A stretch of DNA of 38,824 bases, taken from positions 1 through 38,824 of the forward strand of contig CAMNHM010000010.1 in assembly GCA_946539475.1 (NCBI GenBank), read 5' to 3'. This stretch comes from an uncultured Prevotellaceae bacterium. Its GTDB lineage: Bacteria > Bacteroidota > Bacteroidia > Bacteroidales > Bacteroidaceae. Shown here in pieces: positions 14,670-22,315 of this stretch (position 1 is the first letter of the stretch; each line of letters starts with the position of its first letter). The notes under the pieces are model-generated. The model was not told the DNA's origin. It saw nothing but the letters and a program-made list of their open reading frames with translations, and did not search any database. The position numbers and the translations under genes were made by a program.

Positions 14670-16862
14670 ATGAAAAAGATTTATTCCTTACTGACGATGG
14701 CAGTCCTTGGCGTAGCCTCGGCTTCGGCACAGATGATTGCCTACGATGTAGAGACGACAACGTCTGACTACACTGACATCACCGGTGGAACGGTCGTCGA
14801 CCTGCAGGGAACGACGGGCACAGACCTCTCCGGCATCCTGCTCGACAACGACGGCAACCTGAACTTCAACGCTGCTGAAGACGTCACTGCCTTCCCTATC
14901 GGCTTCGACTTCGGCTACAACAGCCAGACGATGAAGTACTTCCTCATCGGAACGGACGGCGAGATCATCCTCTCGCCGACAGCTACGGTGAGCACCAACT
15001 TGCACAAGAACACGAACACCATGTTCACGAACGCTGCCTTCCACGATGCCTTCGGCGTCATCGTGCGCGAGGGTGTCTATGGATTCGACGATACGGAAAT
15101 CAGCTACAAGCTGGAGGGCGAGGCAGGCAGCCGCGTGCTCATCATCCAGTACAAGAACATCGGTATCCAGTCCAACAACTGGCAGGTCGACGTATGCGCC
15201 AAGGCCCAGATACAATATCGTGTCTACGAGGCTACCGGCAACATCTCCATGCAGGTGAGCGGCTTCAAGCCCGAGCTGGGAGCCACAGGAAACTACCACT
15301 TCATGCGCATCGGACTGCTGGGCGATGCGCAGGACTTCATACAGGTGCAGGCATACGACGGATCGGCCATCGGAGCAAGCGACAAGAGCATCTCCTACAC
15401 CGACAGCAGCTATCCCGCCGACGGCACGACCTACACCTTCGTGGCTCCTGAGGCATGTGCGACTCCTACCGTTGCCCCAACGGCACTCGTCCTCAGCTCA
15501 ACGACCAACCAGGTGAGCGGCCTCTTCGACAAAGGCAACGCCGACCGCTGCCTGGTGCTCATCAGCAAGGATAATACGATCACCGAGACACCCGTCGACC
15601 ATACGAAGTACACCGTAGGGCAGCAGCTGGGCAACGCCACCGTGCTCGCCATCGTCGATGACAATAGCTTCGAGACACCCAACGGCATCTCGCTGGATCC
15701 CGCTACGAGCTACACCGTCTTCGTCTACGGATTCAACTCCCTTTGCATGAATGGCCCGCTCTATAACGCCACATCTGCTAAGGCTACTGTCGTCACGAAG
15801 CCCGCTGCTCCGGCCAGCCTCGCAGTCGTGGCAACGGGTAAGAACAGCGTTACGCTGAGTGTCGCCGCTACTGCCGATGCCCCCGTCCTCATCGCCATGA
15901 GCGACTGTATGGAGCTTAACAGCATCGGCCAGGCAATGGGATACGGACGCTTCGGCAGCCCCTCCGGCGTGCTGAGCGTGGGCGATGTGATCAACTACAG
16001 TTACCAAGATGCGGAGAGCGAGGAACAGATTGAGGGACAGAATCTTGTCGTCTACGTCGGTGGAAGCAGCGAAGCTGTCGAGGTAACCGGACTGCAGCCA
16101 GGCAAGGACTACTACTTCCGTGCCTGGAGCAGCGACGGCAATGGCGCTTTCTCGACGACCTACCTCGACTTGAGCACCATCACGGTATCTGAACTCCCTT
16201 GGGCATTCGTTCCCGACATGGCCGGCGGCTTCAACCCCGTAGGATGGACCATCGACGAGAACTACACATGGACGAACAACAATCGTGAGGAAATTCCGTA
16301 TTTCTACAACATGATCAGCTTCACCGATACCGAGACGCTGAAGGAGACCTGGATGGAGTCACCCGCCATTGAGCTCGGCCCTGGTGTCAACACGCTGAAC
16401 GTCGAGCTTGGAGCCAGCATGTTCACCTTCCGTACCTTCGCTGCTCCCACCTATGAGATGCAAGACGGCGAGGAGTTTGCCATTCAGCTGACAAAGGACG
16501 GCGAGGAGTATGTCAATATCCTTACTATCAACAAGGACAACATGCCTGCCGTAGAGGCCAACGAAGAGGAGGAGATTGCAGCTGGCAACTACTTCCTCAA
16601 TGGCGTAAGGACTGCTTACAGCGTTGACTTCGACCAGTATGCCGGCGAAACGGTCAAGCTGCGCATCTATGTCAAGCGCTATACCAACGGTCGACTCGAT
16701 GTCGCCAACCTCTCGCTGACAAACGGCGCTACTGTGGGCATCGGCGAGGTAGGAACGTCGGAGCGCGTCGCTGACAGCATCTTTACCTTGTCCGGCCAGC
16801 GCCTAAGTGCTCCGCAGAAGGGCCTGAACATCATCAACGGACGCAAAGTGCTCGTAAAGTAG
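14670..16862 (+). CDS. Secreted multi-domain protein of unknown function with fibronectin III-like middle
   Basis: 730 residues; signal peptide MKKIYSLLTMAVLGVASASA-QM. The first part (about 20-260) resembles a beta-sandwich seen in secreted Bacteroidetes proteins, with FPIGFDFGYNSQTMKYFLIGTDG. The middle (about 265-510) has fibronectin III-like features, for example SLAVVATGKNSVTLSVAAT and LQPGKDYYFRAWSSDG. A jelly-roll-like or choice-of-anchor-like region follows (WAFVPDMAGGF onward). The C-terminal tail FTLSGQRLSAPQKGLNII, ending VLVK, is the canonical Prevotella form. No catalytic motif is visible, so adhesion or structural roles are possible. It is the last of three secreted-protein genes, 41 bases after the previous stop, and is closed by a double terminator. 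Confidence 0.8.
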   Translation: MKKIYSLLTMAVLGVASASAQMIAYDVETTTSDYTDITGGTVVDLQGTTGTDLSGILLDNDGNLNFNAAEDVTAFPIGFDFGYNSQTMKYFLIGTDGEIILSPTATVSTNLHKNTNTMFTNAAFHDAFGVIVREGVYGFDDTEISYKLEGEAGSRVLIIQYKNIGIQSNNWQVDVCAKAQIQYRVYEATGNISMQVSGFKPELGATGNYHFMRIGLLGDAQDFIQVQAYDGSAIGASDKSISYTDSSYPADGTTYTFVAPEACATPTVAPTALVLSSTTNQVSGLFDKGNADRCLVLISKDNTITETPVDHTKYTVGQQLGNATVLAIVDDNSFETPNGISLDPATSYTVFVYGFNSLCMNGPLYNATSAKATVVTKPAAPASLAVVATGKNSVTLSVAATADAPVLIAMSDCMELNSIGQAMGYGRFGSPSGVLSVGDVINYSYQDAESEEQIEGQNLVVYVGGSSEAVEVTGLQPGKDYYFRAWSSDGNGAFSTTYLDLSTITVSELPWAFVPDMAGGFNPVGWTIDENYTWTNNNREEIPYFYNMISFTDTETLKETWMESPAIELGPGVNTLNVELGASMFTFRTFAAPTYEMQDGEEFAIQLTKDGEEYVNILTINKDNMPAVEANEEEEIAAGNYFLNGVRTAYSVDFDQYAGETVKLRIYVKRYTNGRLDVANLSLTNGATVGIGEVGTSERVADSIFTLSGQRLSAPQKGLNIINGRKVLVK

Positions 16863-16877
16863 TACGCTGAGATTGCA

Positions 16878-16950
16878 CACAAAGCCACGGCTTTGTGCAA
16901 TGAATTCTTGCGCAGATTGCACGTTTTGTGCATTTCTGCGCAAGTTTTTT
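16878..16950 (+). terminator. Double-hairpin terminator closing the secreted-protein cluster
   Basis: The first hairpin is CACAAAGC/GCTTTGTG (16878-16897) with a four-base loop. The second has a 10-base perfect stem, CTTGCGCAGA (16907-16916) with TCTGCGCAAG (16935-16944), enclosing an inner TGCAC/GTGCA stem, then six Ts (16945-16950). Confidence 0.9.
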
Positions 16951-16979
16951 GTTAATAATCTTTAAGTGTGGGCACACAA

Positions 16980-17013
16980 TTGCTAACAATTCAAACCTTC
17001 TGCTTACCTTTGC
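16980..17013 (+). promoter_or_regulatory. Promoter of the FadL-recO-tadA operon
   Basis: TACCTTTGC at 17005-17013 is a strong -7 box. TTG at 16980-16982 lies 22 bases upstream, slightly long for the -33 element. The leader to the ATG at 17044 is about 25 bases. Confidence 0.65.
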
Positions 17014-17043
17014 ACCCGATTTTCACAGTATTGTTTAAAGGAT

Positions 17044-18525
17044 ATGAAAACAAAAGCAATTCTGGCTGGCATGCTGCTGGCCGCATCGACTACCACAGCA
17101 CTGGCTGGAGGTATTCTGACCAACACCAATCAAAGTATTGACTTCCTGCGCAACCCCGCACGTGATGCTGCCATCGGACTCGACGGCGTCTACTCTAATC
17201 CTGCTGGTGTGGCCTTCCTCTCGGAGGGACTCCATCTGGGATTCAACTGGCAGTATGCGCACCAGACGCGAACCATCACGTCGACCAATCCGCTCTTCAT
17301 GCTCGGAAAGAGGAACGAAGGACAGTCGACGAAGACCTTCGAGGGCGTCGCAGATGCTCCGATCATACCCTCGCTGCAGGCAGCCTATAACACGGGCGAC
17401 TGGAGTCTGCAGTTCAACTTCTCCGTGCCTGGAGGCGGTGGCAAGTGCGAGTTCGACCAGGGCCTGGGGTCGTTCGAGAGTGTCGTCGGTAACATTGCCA
17501 ACCAGCTACAGCCGCTGGGAGCCAAGGGCTACGACATGGACGGCTACATGCAAGGCAAGCAGTATTACTTCGGATTCCAGCTCGGCGCTGCTTATAAGAT
17601 CAACGACAACCTCTCCGTCTATGGAGGACTGCGACTGCTCTACGGCAATGCTTCCTACAAGGCAAAGATCAGCAATATCATGGTGAACACCGATGGTGGC
17701 TATCTCGACTTCAGCAGTTTCCTGCAGCATGCCAACGCTACCATCGTGGGCGGTCTGGCACAGGTGAATGCAGGTATCGCCCAGTACGAGGCAGCTGGTA
17801 TGGAGGCTCCCGCTGAGCTGCTGGCCACGAAGGCACGGCTTGAAGGCACGCAGCAGAGCCTGGCACCGCTGGAGAAGTATAACGAAGGTGTCAACCTGCA
17901 GTGCGACCAGTCAGGCCTCGGCTTCGCTCCCGTGCTGGGTGTCGACTACAAGGTGGGCAGCTTTAACTTCGCTGCCAAGTATGAGTTCAAGACACAGATG
18001 CAGATGAAGAACAAGTCGACGGTGAACGAGGCTTCTGAGATTCCCGCCGTGAACAAGTTCCGCGACGGAGAGAAGGTCGACGAGGATGCTCCCGCCCTGC
18101 TCACGCTGGGCGCACAGTGGAGCTTCCTCGACAATGCCCGCCTGAACCTGGGATATCATCACTTCTTTGATAAGGACGTCACGTGGTATGGCAACACACA
18201 GGATCTGCTCGACCACGACACCAACGAGTTCCTCGCTGGCGTGGAGTGGGACATCAACGACCGGCTGACCGTCTCGGCTGGTGGACAGCTGACGCGCTAC
18301 GGACTCAGCGACGAGTACATGAACGACATGTCGTTCGTCGTCGACAGCTACTCCTTCGGATTTGGCGCCAACTATAAGCTGAGCAATGCCGTGACGCTCA
18401 AGGCTGCCTACTTCCAGACCAACTACGAGGACTACGACCGCACGAACTATCCCGTACAGGGTGTCAACGACAGCTTCACACGCACCAACCGTGTGCTGGG
18501 CATTGGCTGTGAGGTAACCCTATAG
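17044..18525 (+). CDS. FadL/TodX-family outer-membrane transport protein (OMPP1)
   Basis: 493 residues. A signal peptide (MKTKAILAGMLLAASTTTALA) precedes a mature start rich in GG and N, followed by RDAAIGLDGVYSNPAGVAFL, which contains the NPAG motif conserved near the N-terminal hatch of FadL proteins. The rest alternates amphipathic strands such as LHLGFNWQY, YYFGFQLGAAYKINDNLSVYGGLRLLYG and LTVSAGGQLTRYG, and it ends GIGCEVTL, a beta-barrel-like terminus. The family carries hydrophobic compounds such as fatty acids or aromatics across the outer membrane; the ligand here is unknown. A long insert (about 225-290) with a LETKARLEG-like helical stretch sits between strands. The recO ATG comes 14 bases after its stop. 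Confidence 0.9.
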   Translation: MKTKAILAGMLLAASTTTALAGGILTNTNQSIDFLRNPARDAAIGLDGVYSNPAGVAFLSEGLHLGFNWQYAHQTRTITSTNPLFMLGKRNEGQSTKTFEGVADAPIIPSLQAAYNTGDWSLQFNFSVPGGGGKCEFDQGLGSFESVVGNIANQLQPLGAKGYDMDGYMQGKQYYFGFQLGAAYKINDNLSVYGGLRLLYGNASYKAKISNIMVNTDGGYLDFSSFLQHANATIVGGLAQVNAGIAQYEAAGMEAPAELLATKARLEGTQQSLAPLEKYNEGVNLQCDQSGLGFAPVLGVDYKVGSFNFAAKYEFKTQMQMKNKSTVNEASEIPAVNKFRDGEKVDEDAPALLTLGAQWSFLDNARLNLGYHHFFDKDVTWYGNTQDLLDHDTNEFLAGVEWDINDRLTVSAGGQLTRYGLSDEYMNDMSFVVDSYSFGFGANYKLSNAVTLKAAYFQTNYEDYDRTNYPVQGVNDSFTRTNRVLGIGCEVTL

Positions 18526-18539
18526 TGCGTCTTGGCAGC

Positions 18540-19259
18540 ATGCTAGTGAAGACCGAGGCCATCGTGCTGCACGCCATCAAGTACGGCGACCAGCGGCTGA
18601 TAGTAGATATGTTCACGCGCGAGCATGGGCGACTGTCGTTCGTCGTGCCAGTACCTCGGTCGGAGCGAGCACGCATCAAAAAGCAATACCTGCAGCCGCT
18701 GACGCTGCTACAGCTGGAGGCCGACGTGAGGCCCCAAGCTCAGCTACAGAAACTACGCGAGGCATGGCTGCTACAGCCACTGCCCAGCCTGTTCTCCGAC
18801 GCGAAGAAACTCTCGATAGGGCTCTTCGTCTCGGAGTTCCTATATCACGCCCTGAAGGGTGAACAGCGCGACGAGCTGCTCTTCGACTACGTACGCAGCA
18901 GCATAGAGTGGCTCGATGGCTCGGCGGGCGCCTTTGCCAACTTCCACCTTGTCTTCCTCATGCGGCTATCGCGCTTCCTGGGATTCTTCCCTAACCTGGA
19001 AGGCAACGGCGACTATTTCGACCTGCGTGCAGCAACCTTCTGCACAGCGCCTCCCGTACATCGCGATTTCCTCATGCCCCAAGAGGCAGGGCGCATCCGC
19101 CTGCTGATGCGTATGGACTATCCCACGATGCATCTCTTCCTGTTGAACCGTGCAGAGCGCAACCGTATCCTGGAAATCCTGCTGCTATACTACAGGCTTC
19201 ACCTGCCGGCATTTCCTGAGCTGCGTTCCCTAAATATTCTTCAAGAACTCTATGACTGA
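18540..19259 (+). CDS. recO: DNA repair protein RecO
   Basis: 239 residues from the ATG at 18540, where the conserved RecO opening MLVKTEAIVLHAIKYGD begins. An in-frame GTG at 18525 that overlaps the previous stop is less likely because it adds only four unconserved residues before the family start. The N-terminal OB fold (about 1-80; residues RLIVDMFTREHGRLSFVV) is followed by a helical domain. RecO loads RecA onto SSB-coated single-stranded DNA with RecR in the RecF pathway. I see no C4 zinc finger, which many Bacteroidetes RecO proteins also lack. It overlaps tadA by eight bases. Confidence 0.95.
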   Translation: MLVKTEAIVLHAIKYGDQRLIVDMFTREHGRLSFVVPVPRSERARIKKQYLQPLTLLQLEADVRPQAQLQKLREAWLLQPLPSLFSDAKKLSIGLFVSEFLYHALKGEQRDELLFDYVRSSIEWLDGSAGAFANFHLVFLMRLSRFLGFFPNLEGNGDYFDLRAATFCTAPPVHRDFLMPQEAGRIRLLMRMDYPTMHLFLLNRAERNRILEILLLYYRLHLPAFPELRSLNILQELYD

Positions 19260-19689
19260 CACACACGAGAAATACATGCGGATGGCCCTCTCCGAGGCCC
19301 AGCGTGCAATGGCGGAGGGAGAGATTCCCATCGGCGCTGTCGTGGTTTGCAAAAACCGCATCGTTGCGAGAGCCCACAACCTTACCGAGACACTCACCGA
19401 CCCTACGGCCCATGCCGAGATGCAGGCCATCACGATGGCTGCCAGCGAGCTGGGTGGCAAGTACCTCACCGACTGCACGCTATACGTCACGGTAGAGCCT
19501 TGCGTGATGTGTGCCGGAGCCTTAGGATGGGCGCAAGTGCCGCGCATCGTCTATGGCTGTCGCGACGAGAAGCGGGGGTTCCTCAGCTATGCTCCTCAAG
19601 CCCTTCATCCAAAGGCAGAAATCATTGGCGGCATCCTTGAAGACGAATGTCGCCAGCTGATGCAGGATTTCTTCCGCCAGAAGCGATAG
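19252..19689 (+). CDS. tadA: tRNA-specific adenosine deaminase TadA
   Basis: 145 residues. Converts adenosine 34 to inosine in the wobble position of tRNA-Arg(ACG). The zinc site and proton shuttle are visible: H54-A-E56 and P83-C84-V-M-C87. The TLYVTVEPCVMCAGAL block is characteristic of TadA rather than cytidine deaminases. Length is normal. It overlaps recO by eight bases (a coupled start), making it the last gene of the fadL-recO-tadA unit. Its stop codon runs into the stem of a hairpin shared with the converging gene. Confidence 0.96.
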   Translation: MTDTHEKYMRMALSEAQRAMAEGEIPIGAVVVCKNRIVARAHNLTETLTDPTAHAEMQAITMAASELGGKYLTDCTLYVTVEPCVMCAGALGWAQVPRIVYGCRDEKRGFLSYAPQALHPKAEIIGGILEDECRQLMQDFFRQKR

Positions 19690-19733
19690 GGCTATAGGCT
19701 GTTTAGCAATTTGCCTAACACTACTATAGCCCT
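19688..19733. other. Hairpin shared by two convergent stop codons
   Basis: AGGGCTATAG (19688-19697) pairs perfectly with CTATAGCCCT (19724-19733); the 26-base loop contains a second short pairing TTAG/CTAA. The left arm starts within the tadA stop codon and the right arm starts with the TAG stop of the minus-strand gene. No T-tract follows on either side, so it is not a standard intrinsic terminator. It may protect both 3' ends or limit collision. Confidence 0.7.
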
Positions 19734-20599
19734 AGAATCGTTGCTTCGTCGAGCCCAAGGCTCTTTGAGATAATCTCAACAGGTACCCCGTTGGCTTTTA
19801 GCTGACGGGCATTTTCCAGTTTCTCCTCTGCTCGTCCTTCTGCTATTCCCTCTGCTCGTCCTTCCATCTTAGCGGTGTCGAGGACATCGTTCTGTACCAT
19901 GATATTGTCGATATGGCGGTCGTAGGCTTGACGCTCCTCTTTGTTCATGGATAGGTATTGCAGCTTCTCACGTGCCTCGCTAAGTCCAGGGGCTGAGGTC
20001 CTGTCGCTGATGTGCCCGGTTTTCAGGTAGTCCATCCACTCTTCTAGCGGGGTGGTTGCCACCTTGTTGAATTCGTTCACTCGGATGAGGAAGTACTCTG
20101 GGAAAATCTCTTCAGGGTCTTTCATCCTGATGAAGTTCTCTTCTTTTGAGTTGATTCTCAACGTGTCCTTGGAGTGCACGCCGATGAACTTGTTCTGCCC
20201 GTGATATAGGTAGTCGGCTCCCTTCCCAAGATCGAAATAGAGGATGCTGATGGAGTAGACCTTCTTCACCTTGTCGTACTTCTGCCCCAGTGAGATATGT
20301 TCGGTGATGGCTTTTGCCACTCCGTAAAGCACGCGCTCCAGATAATATAACTCACGCGTCAGCTGTATCTCAACAATGATGATTTCGCCCTTGCTGTTCT
20401 TGGCTTTCACGTCGACGCGGTTAAACTTGTCGTCGGCAGCCTCCTGGTTTGCCTCACTCTCAAGAATCTCCTCAATGTGCACAGGCTCATTGAGCAACAC
20501 CGTTATCAGGCCTTCCAGCACGCCGAAGTTGGCCTTGTCGCGAAGCATGCGCTTGGCAGCCCAGTCAAAGCGGATGTATCTATTCTCCTCATTCATCAT
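19724..20599 (-). CDS. Rpn-family PD-(D/E)XK nuclease (putative transposase-like)
   Basis: 291 residues of the PD-(D/E)XK family common in Bacteroidetes and usually labelled Rpn or PD-(D/E)XK nuclease family transposase. N-terminal IRFDWAAKRMLRDKANFGVLEGLI and the nuclease core NRVDVKAKNSKGEIIIVEIQ (D63, then E77-x-Q79) are clear. The C-terminus has the usual low-complexity AEGRAEGIAEGRAEE stretch and a helix ending SLGLDEATI. RpnA of E. coli is a nuclease that raises recA-independent recombination; whether this copy moves DNA is not known. No terminal inverted repeats or target duplication were found around it, so I do not call an insertion element. It has its own promoter at 20656-20625, and a palindromic cluster sits about 200 bases upstream. 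Confidence 0.88.
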   Translation of the reverse strand: MMNEENRYIRFDWAAKRMLRDKANFGVLEGLITVLLNEPVHIEEILESEANQEAADDKFNRVDVKAKNSKGEIIIVEIQLTRELYYLERVLYGVAKAITEHISLGQKYDKVKKVYSISILYFDLGKGADYLYHGQNKFIGVHSKDTLRINSKEENFIRMKDPEEIFPEYFLIRVNEFNKVATTPLEEWMDYLKTGHISDRTSAPGLSEAREKLQYLSMNKEERQAYDRHIDNIMVQNDVLDTAKMEGRAEGIAEGRAEEKLENARQLKANGVPVEIISKSLGLDEATILGL

Positions 20600-20624
20600 C
20601 GCATAGGTTTTGGTCTTCTGTGTG

Positions 20625-20663
20625 CAAAGATACGAAGAATAATTTGTATCACCAAATATTTGG
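20625..20663 (-). promoter_or_regulatory. Promoter of the Rpn-family gene, with palindrome over the -33 element
   Basis: On the minus strand TTTG (20656-20653), 20 bases, then TATCTTTG (20632-20625): a full match to the Bacteroidetes consensus. The -33 element lies inside a perfect 12-base palindrome CCAAATATTTGG (20652-20663), a plausible operator. The region between here and 20795 holds no recognisable gene, only AAAGTCGGCC (20711-20720), an inverted match to GGCCGACTTT at 20848-20857. Confidence 0.7.
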
Positions 20664-20795
20664 CTCTAAAAAGGCTACGCGTCTTCTCTTGAGTAGGACC
20701 TTCCCAGAGGAAAGTCGGCCTTCTTTGGAGCGCTCAGCAACGACTTCGCCCATGCCGGACAGCCAAATGGCTTGCCTTAGTACGTCACTCTCGAC

Positions 20796-20882
20796 ACCAA
20801 AACAAGTTGTTTTGGTAGGCAAAGAGGCTGACTTTGCTGATCAAAGTGGCCGACTTTGATGACCAAAACAACTTGTTTTGGT
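20796..20882. repeat. Cluster of four palindromes/hairpins, outer pair inverted
   Basis: ACCAAAACAA-G-TTGTTTTGGT (20796-20816) and its exact reverse complement (20862-20882) flank two hairpins: GCAAAG-AGGCTGA-CTTTGC (20819-20837) and ATCAAAG-TGGCCGA-CTTTGAT (20840-20860). Each arm is a perfect inverted repeat, and the two inner loops differ by two bases. It lies in the gap between the Rpn-family gene and the end of the SusCD operon; the gap 20600-21020 has no gene. Confidence 0.9.
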
Positions 20883-20923
20883 AGCGCGTGAGGCCTAATT
20901 GCCGTTCCGATGTCTGCTACTAG

Positions 20924-20974
20924 GGCAACGAAACAGGCGGCACCTTCGTCAGAAGATGCCGCCCTTTGGTTGCC
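20924..20974 (-). terminator. Long hairpin after the SusCD operon
   Basis: GGCGGCA (20936-20942) pairs with TGCCGCC (20957-20963) around an inner CTTC/GAAG stem, and outer arms GGCAAC (20924-20929) and GTTGCC (20969-20974) extend it. It lies 47 bases beyond the last lipoprotein stop. There is no strong T-tract, so it may be a 3'-end stabiliser as much as a terminator. Confidence 0.65.
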
Positions 20975-21020
20975 AATGTGCCATTAGTACAAGTACTAGC
21001 ACTTAAGCTTATGGCTTGCT

Positions 21021-21557
21021 TTACTCGTAGAAGCCTGTGTACTTCTGTCCGCTGATGCGGTAGATGTAGCAATAGGGATCGGGAACCCTGTCGCCATCAG
21101 CATCGTCGTCGCTGAAGGTAATGTCGAAGACAATACTGTCGTTGGGCATGCCGTGCAGGTTCTTTGCTGCTCCAGGCAGGATCTTACCATTGGTGATGAT
21201 AGCCTTGCCTGTGCCGTCGGCATCATAGTCCTTCTCTGGGCACGAGAATGTCCGCGTGTTTACGTCGCAGGGAATCTTCATCGTGAAAGCCCAGAAATTC
21301 TTGCTGTCAGTGATCCAGATGCTGTCGGCATCGTTGGCCGACGTGTTGTAGGTGAGCACCTCGATGACGCCCATTCCGTAGGGATCGCTGTAGAGCAGGT
21401 TGCCACTCTGGTCGACAATGTCGACAGTCACCTCCCAGTGTCCTGCCATGTCTTGTACGTTGGTGCCGCCTGGCTCCTCGTCAGTCTCAACGTCACATGC
21501 AGCGAAGCCGAAGCCGAGTGCGAGAGCCATCATTGAAAATCTAATAAATTTCTTCAT
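21021..21557 (-). CDS. Lipid_bd-type surface lipoprotein of the SusCD locus
   Basis: 178 residues. Lipoprotein signal peptide with the lipobox ending at C21 (GFGFAAC), followed by the acidic residues DVETDEEP, which resemble the lipoprotein export signal of Bacteroidetes surface lipoproteins. The body (GHWEVTVDIVDQSGN, YNTSANDADSIWITD, FWAFTMKIPCDV) matches the family called lipid-binding putative hydrolase (Lipid_bd), which is regularly found at the end of SusCD operons. No catalytic motif is evident. It is the fourth gene of the SusC-SusD operon, 21 bases after the previous one. The order recalls BT2264-BT2261 of B. thetaiotaomicron, where the equivalent lipoproteins sit on the transporter; that parallel is from memory. 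Confidence 0.85.
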   Translation of the reverse strand: MKKFIRFSMMALALGFGFAACDVETDEEPGGTNVQDMAGHWEVTVDIVDQSGNLLYSDPYGMGVIEVLTYNTSANDADSIWITDSKNFWAFTMKIPCDVNTRTFSCPEKDYDADGTGKAIITNGKILPGAAKNLHGMPNDSIVFDITFSDDDADGDRVPDPYCYIYRISGQKYTGFYE

Positions 21558-21578
21558 AGTTATGTTCCTCCTTTCGTG

Positions 21579-22259
21579 TTACTTCGTTAATGTTACTGTG
21601 AAGGGTGCACCAAAGTCCATCTCGAGCAATACGGTACCTGTGGCGGGATCGTAGCTGCCATTCAACAGCTCTGGTACGTCAGCACCCCAATACCAATCGC
21701 CGAACTGCAGCAGCTCAATGCTATTGTCCTCATTGAGGTGGATAGCAGCCTCGAGCAGGAAGTCATAGGGATAGCCGGGATAGCGTCCGTAGGCATAGAA
21801 TCCGCCAAGGATGTCGTCGATGAGGTAGTTGCCGCCGCCCAAGTCGCTAATAGTGATGGGTGCACCATAGTAGTGACGTGATCCATAGACACTCTCTCCA
21901 AAGTATGCGCTGGCGAAATTGTTGAGATCCTTCACCATGACCGTGCGTGTTGCTGATACAGCGAAGCCGTCGACGTTGGACACAGAATAGTTCAGATCGT
22001 AGAAGCCAGGCACAGATGTGTCTACTGTGCCGGAAACTACTACTTTCGAGGAAATATCCTCACCAGCTTCGGTAGCCACAAAGCCGGGTTCCTTGTATGT
22101 ATCTCCAACATTTATCTCGACGAGATCATCGCCCAGCAGATCCAATTGAGCGAAATGTGTCACTCGCGTGTCGGTCATCTGGTCTTCGTCGTCGTTACAC
22201 GAGGTAAAGCCGAGTGAGAGCATTCCGAGAGCGAGGCTATACAAAAATATCTTTTTCAT
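21579..22259 (-). CDS. Surface lipoprotein with Ig-like domain (DUF5011/5012 type) of the SusCD locus
   Basis: 226 residues. The lipobox ends at C21 (LGFTSC), followed by NDDEDQ, an acidic export-type signal. Residues about 40-115 (DLVEINVGDTYKEPGFVATEAGEDISSKVVVSGTVDTSVPGFY, followed by a YSVSNVDGFAVSATRTVMV strand) are a bacterial Ig-like domain of the DUF5011/5012 type. A second, aromatic-rich region (about 125-226) includes YGSRHYYGAP and YAYGRYPGYPYDF and could bind ligand. It sits between susD and the Lipid_bd gene. The likely role is an accessory cap or ligand-binding subunit of the importer, inferred from position. Confidence 0.82.
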   Translation of the reverse strand: MKKIFLYSLALGMLSLGFTSCNDDEDQMTDTRVTHFAQLDLLGDDLVEINVGDTYKEPGFVATEAGEDISSKVVVSGTVDTSVPGFYDLNYSVSNVDGFAVSATRTVMVKDLNNFASAYFGESVYGSRHYYGAPITISDLGGGNYLIDDILGGFYAYGRYPGYPYDFLLEAAIHLNEDNSIELLQFGDWYWGADVPELLNGSYDPATGTVLLEMDFGAPFTVTLTK

Positions 22260-22315
22260 ACGCTTTTAGCTTTTTTACTGTTTTAAGAATATCGTGATGT
22301 TGTGATTGCCATGAG

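Noticed and set aside
18525..18539. GTG start for recO overlapping the FadL stop
   Set aside because: The ATG at 18540 coincides with the conserved RecO N-terminus.
19724..20663. Complete insertion sequence around the Rpn-family gene
   Set aside because: No matching terminal inverted repeats or target-site duplication were seen on both sides; the hairpin at its 3' end is local to the stop codons.
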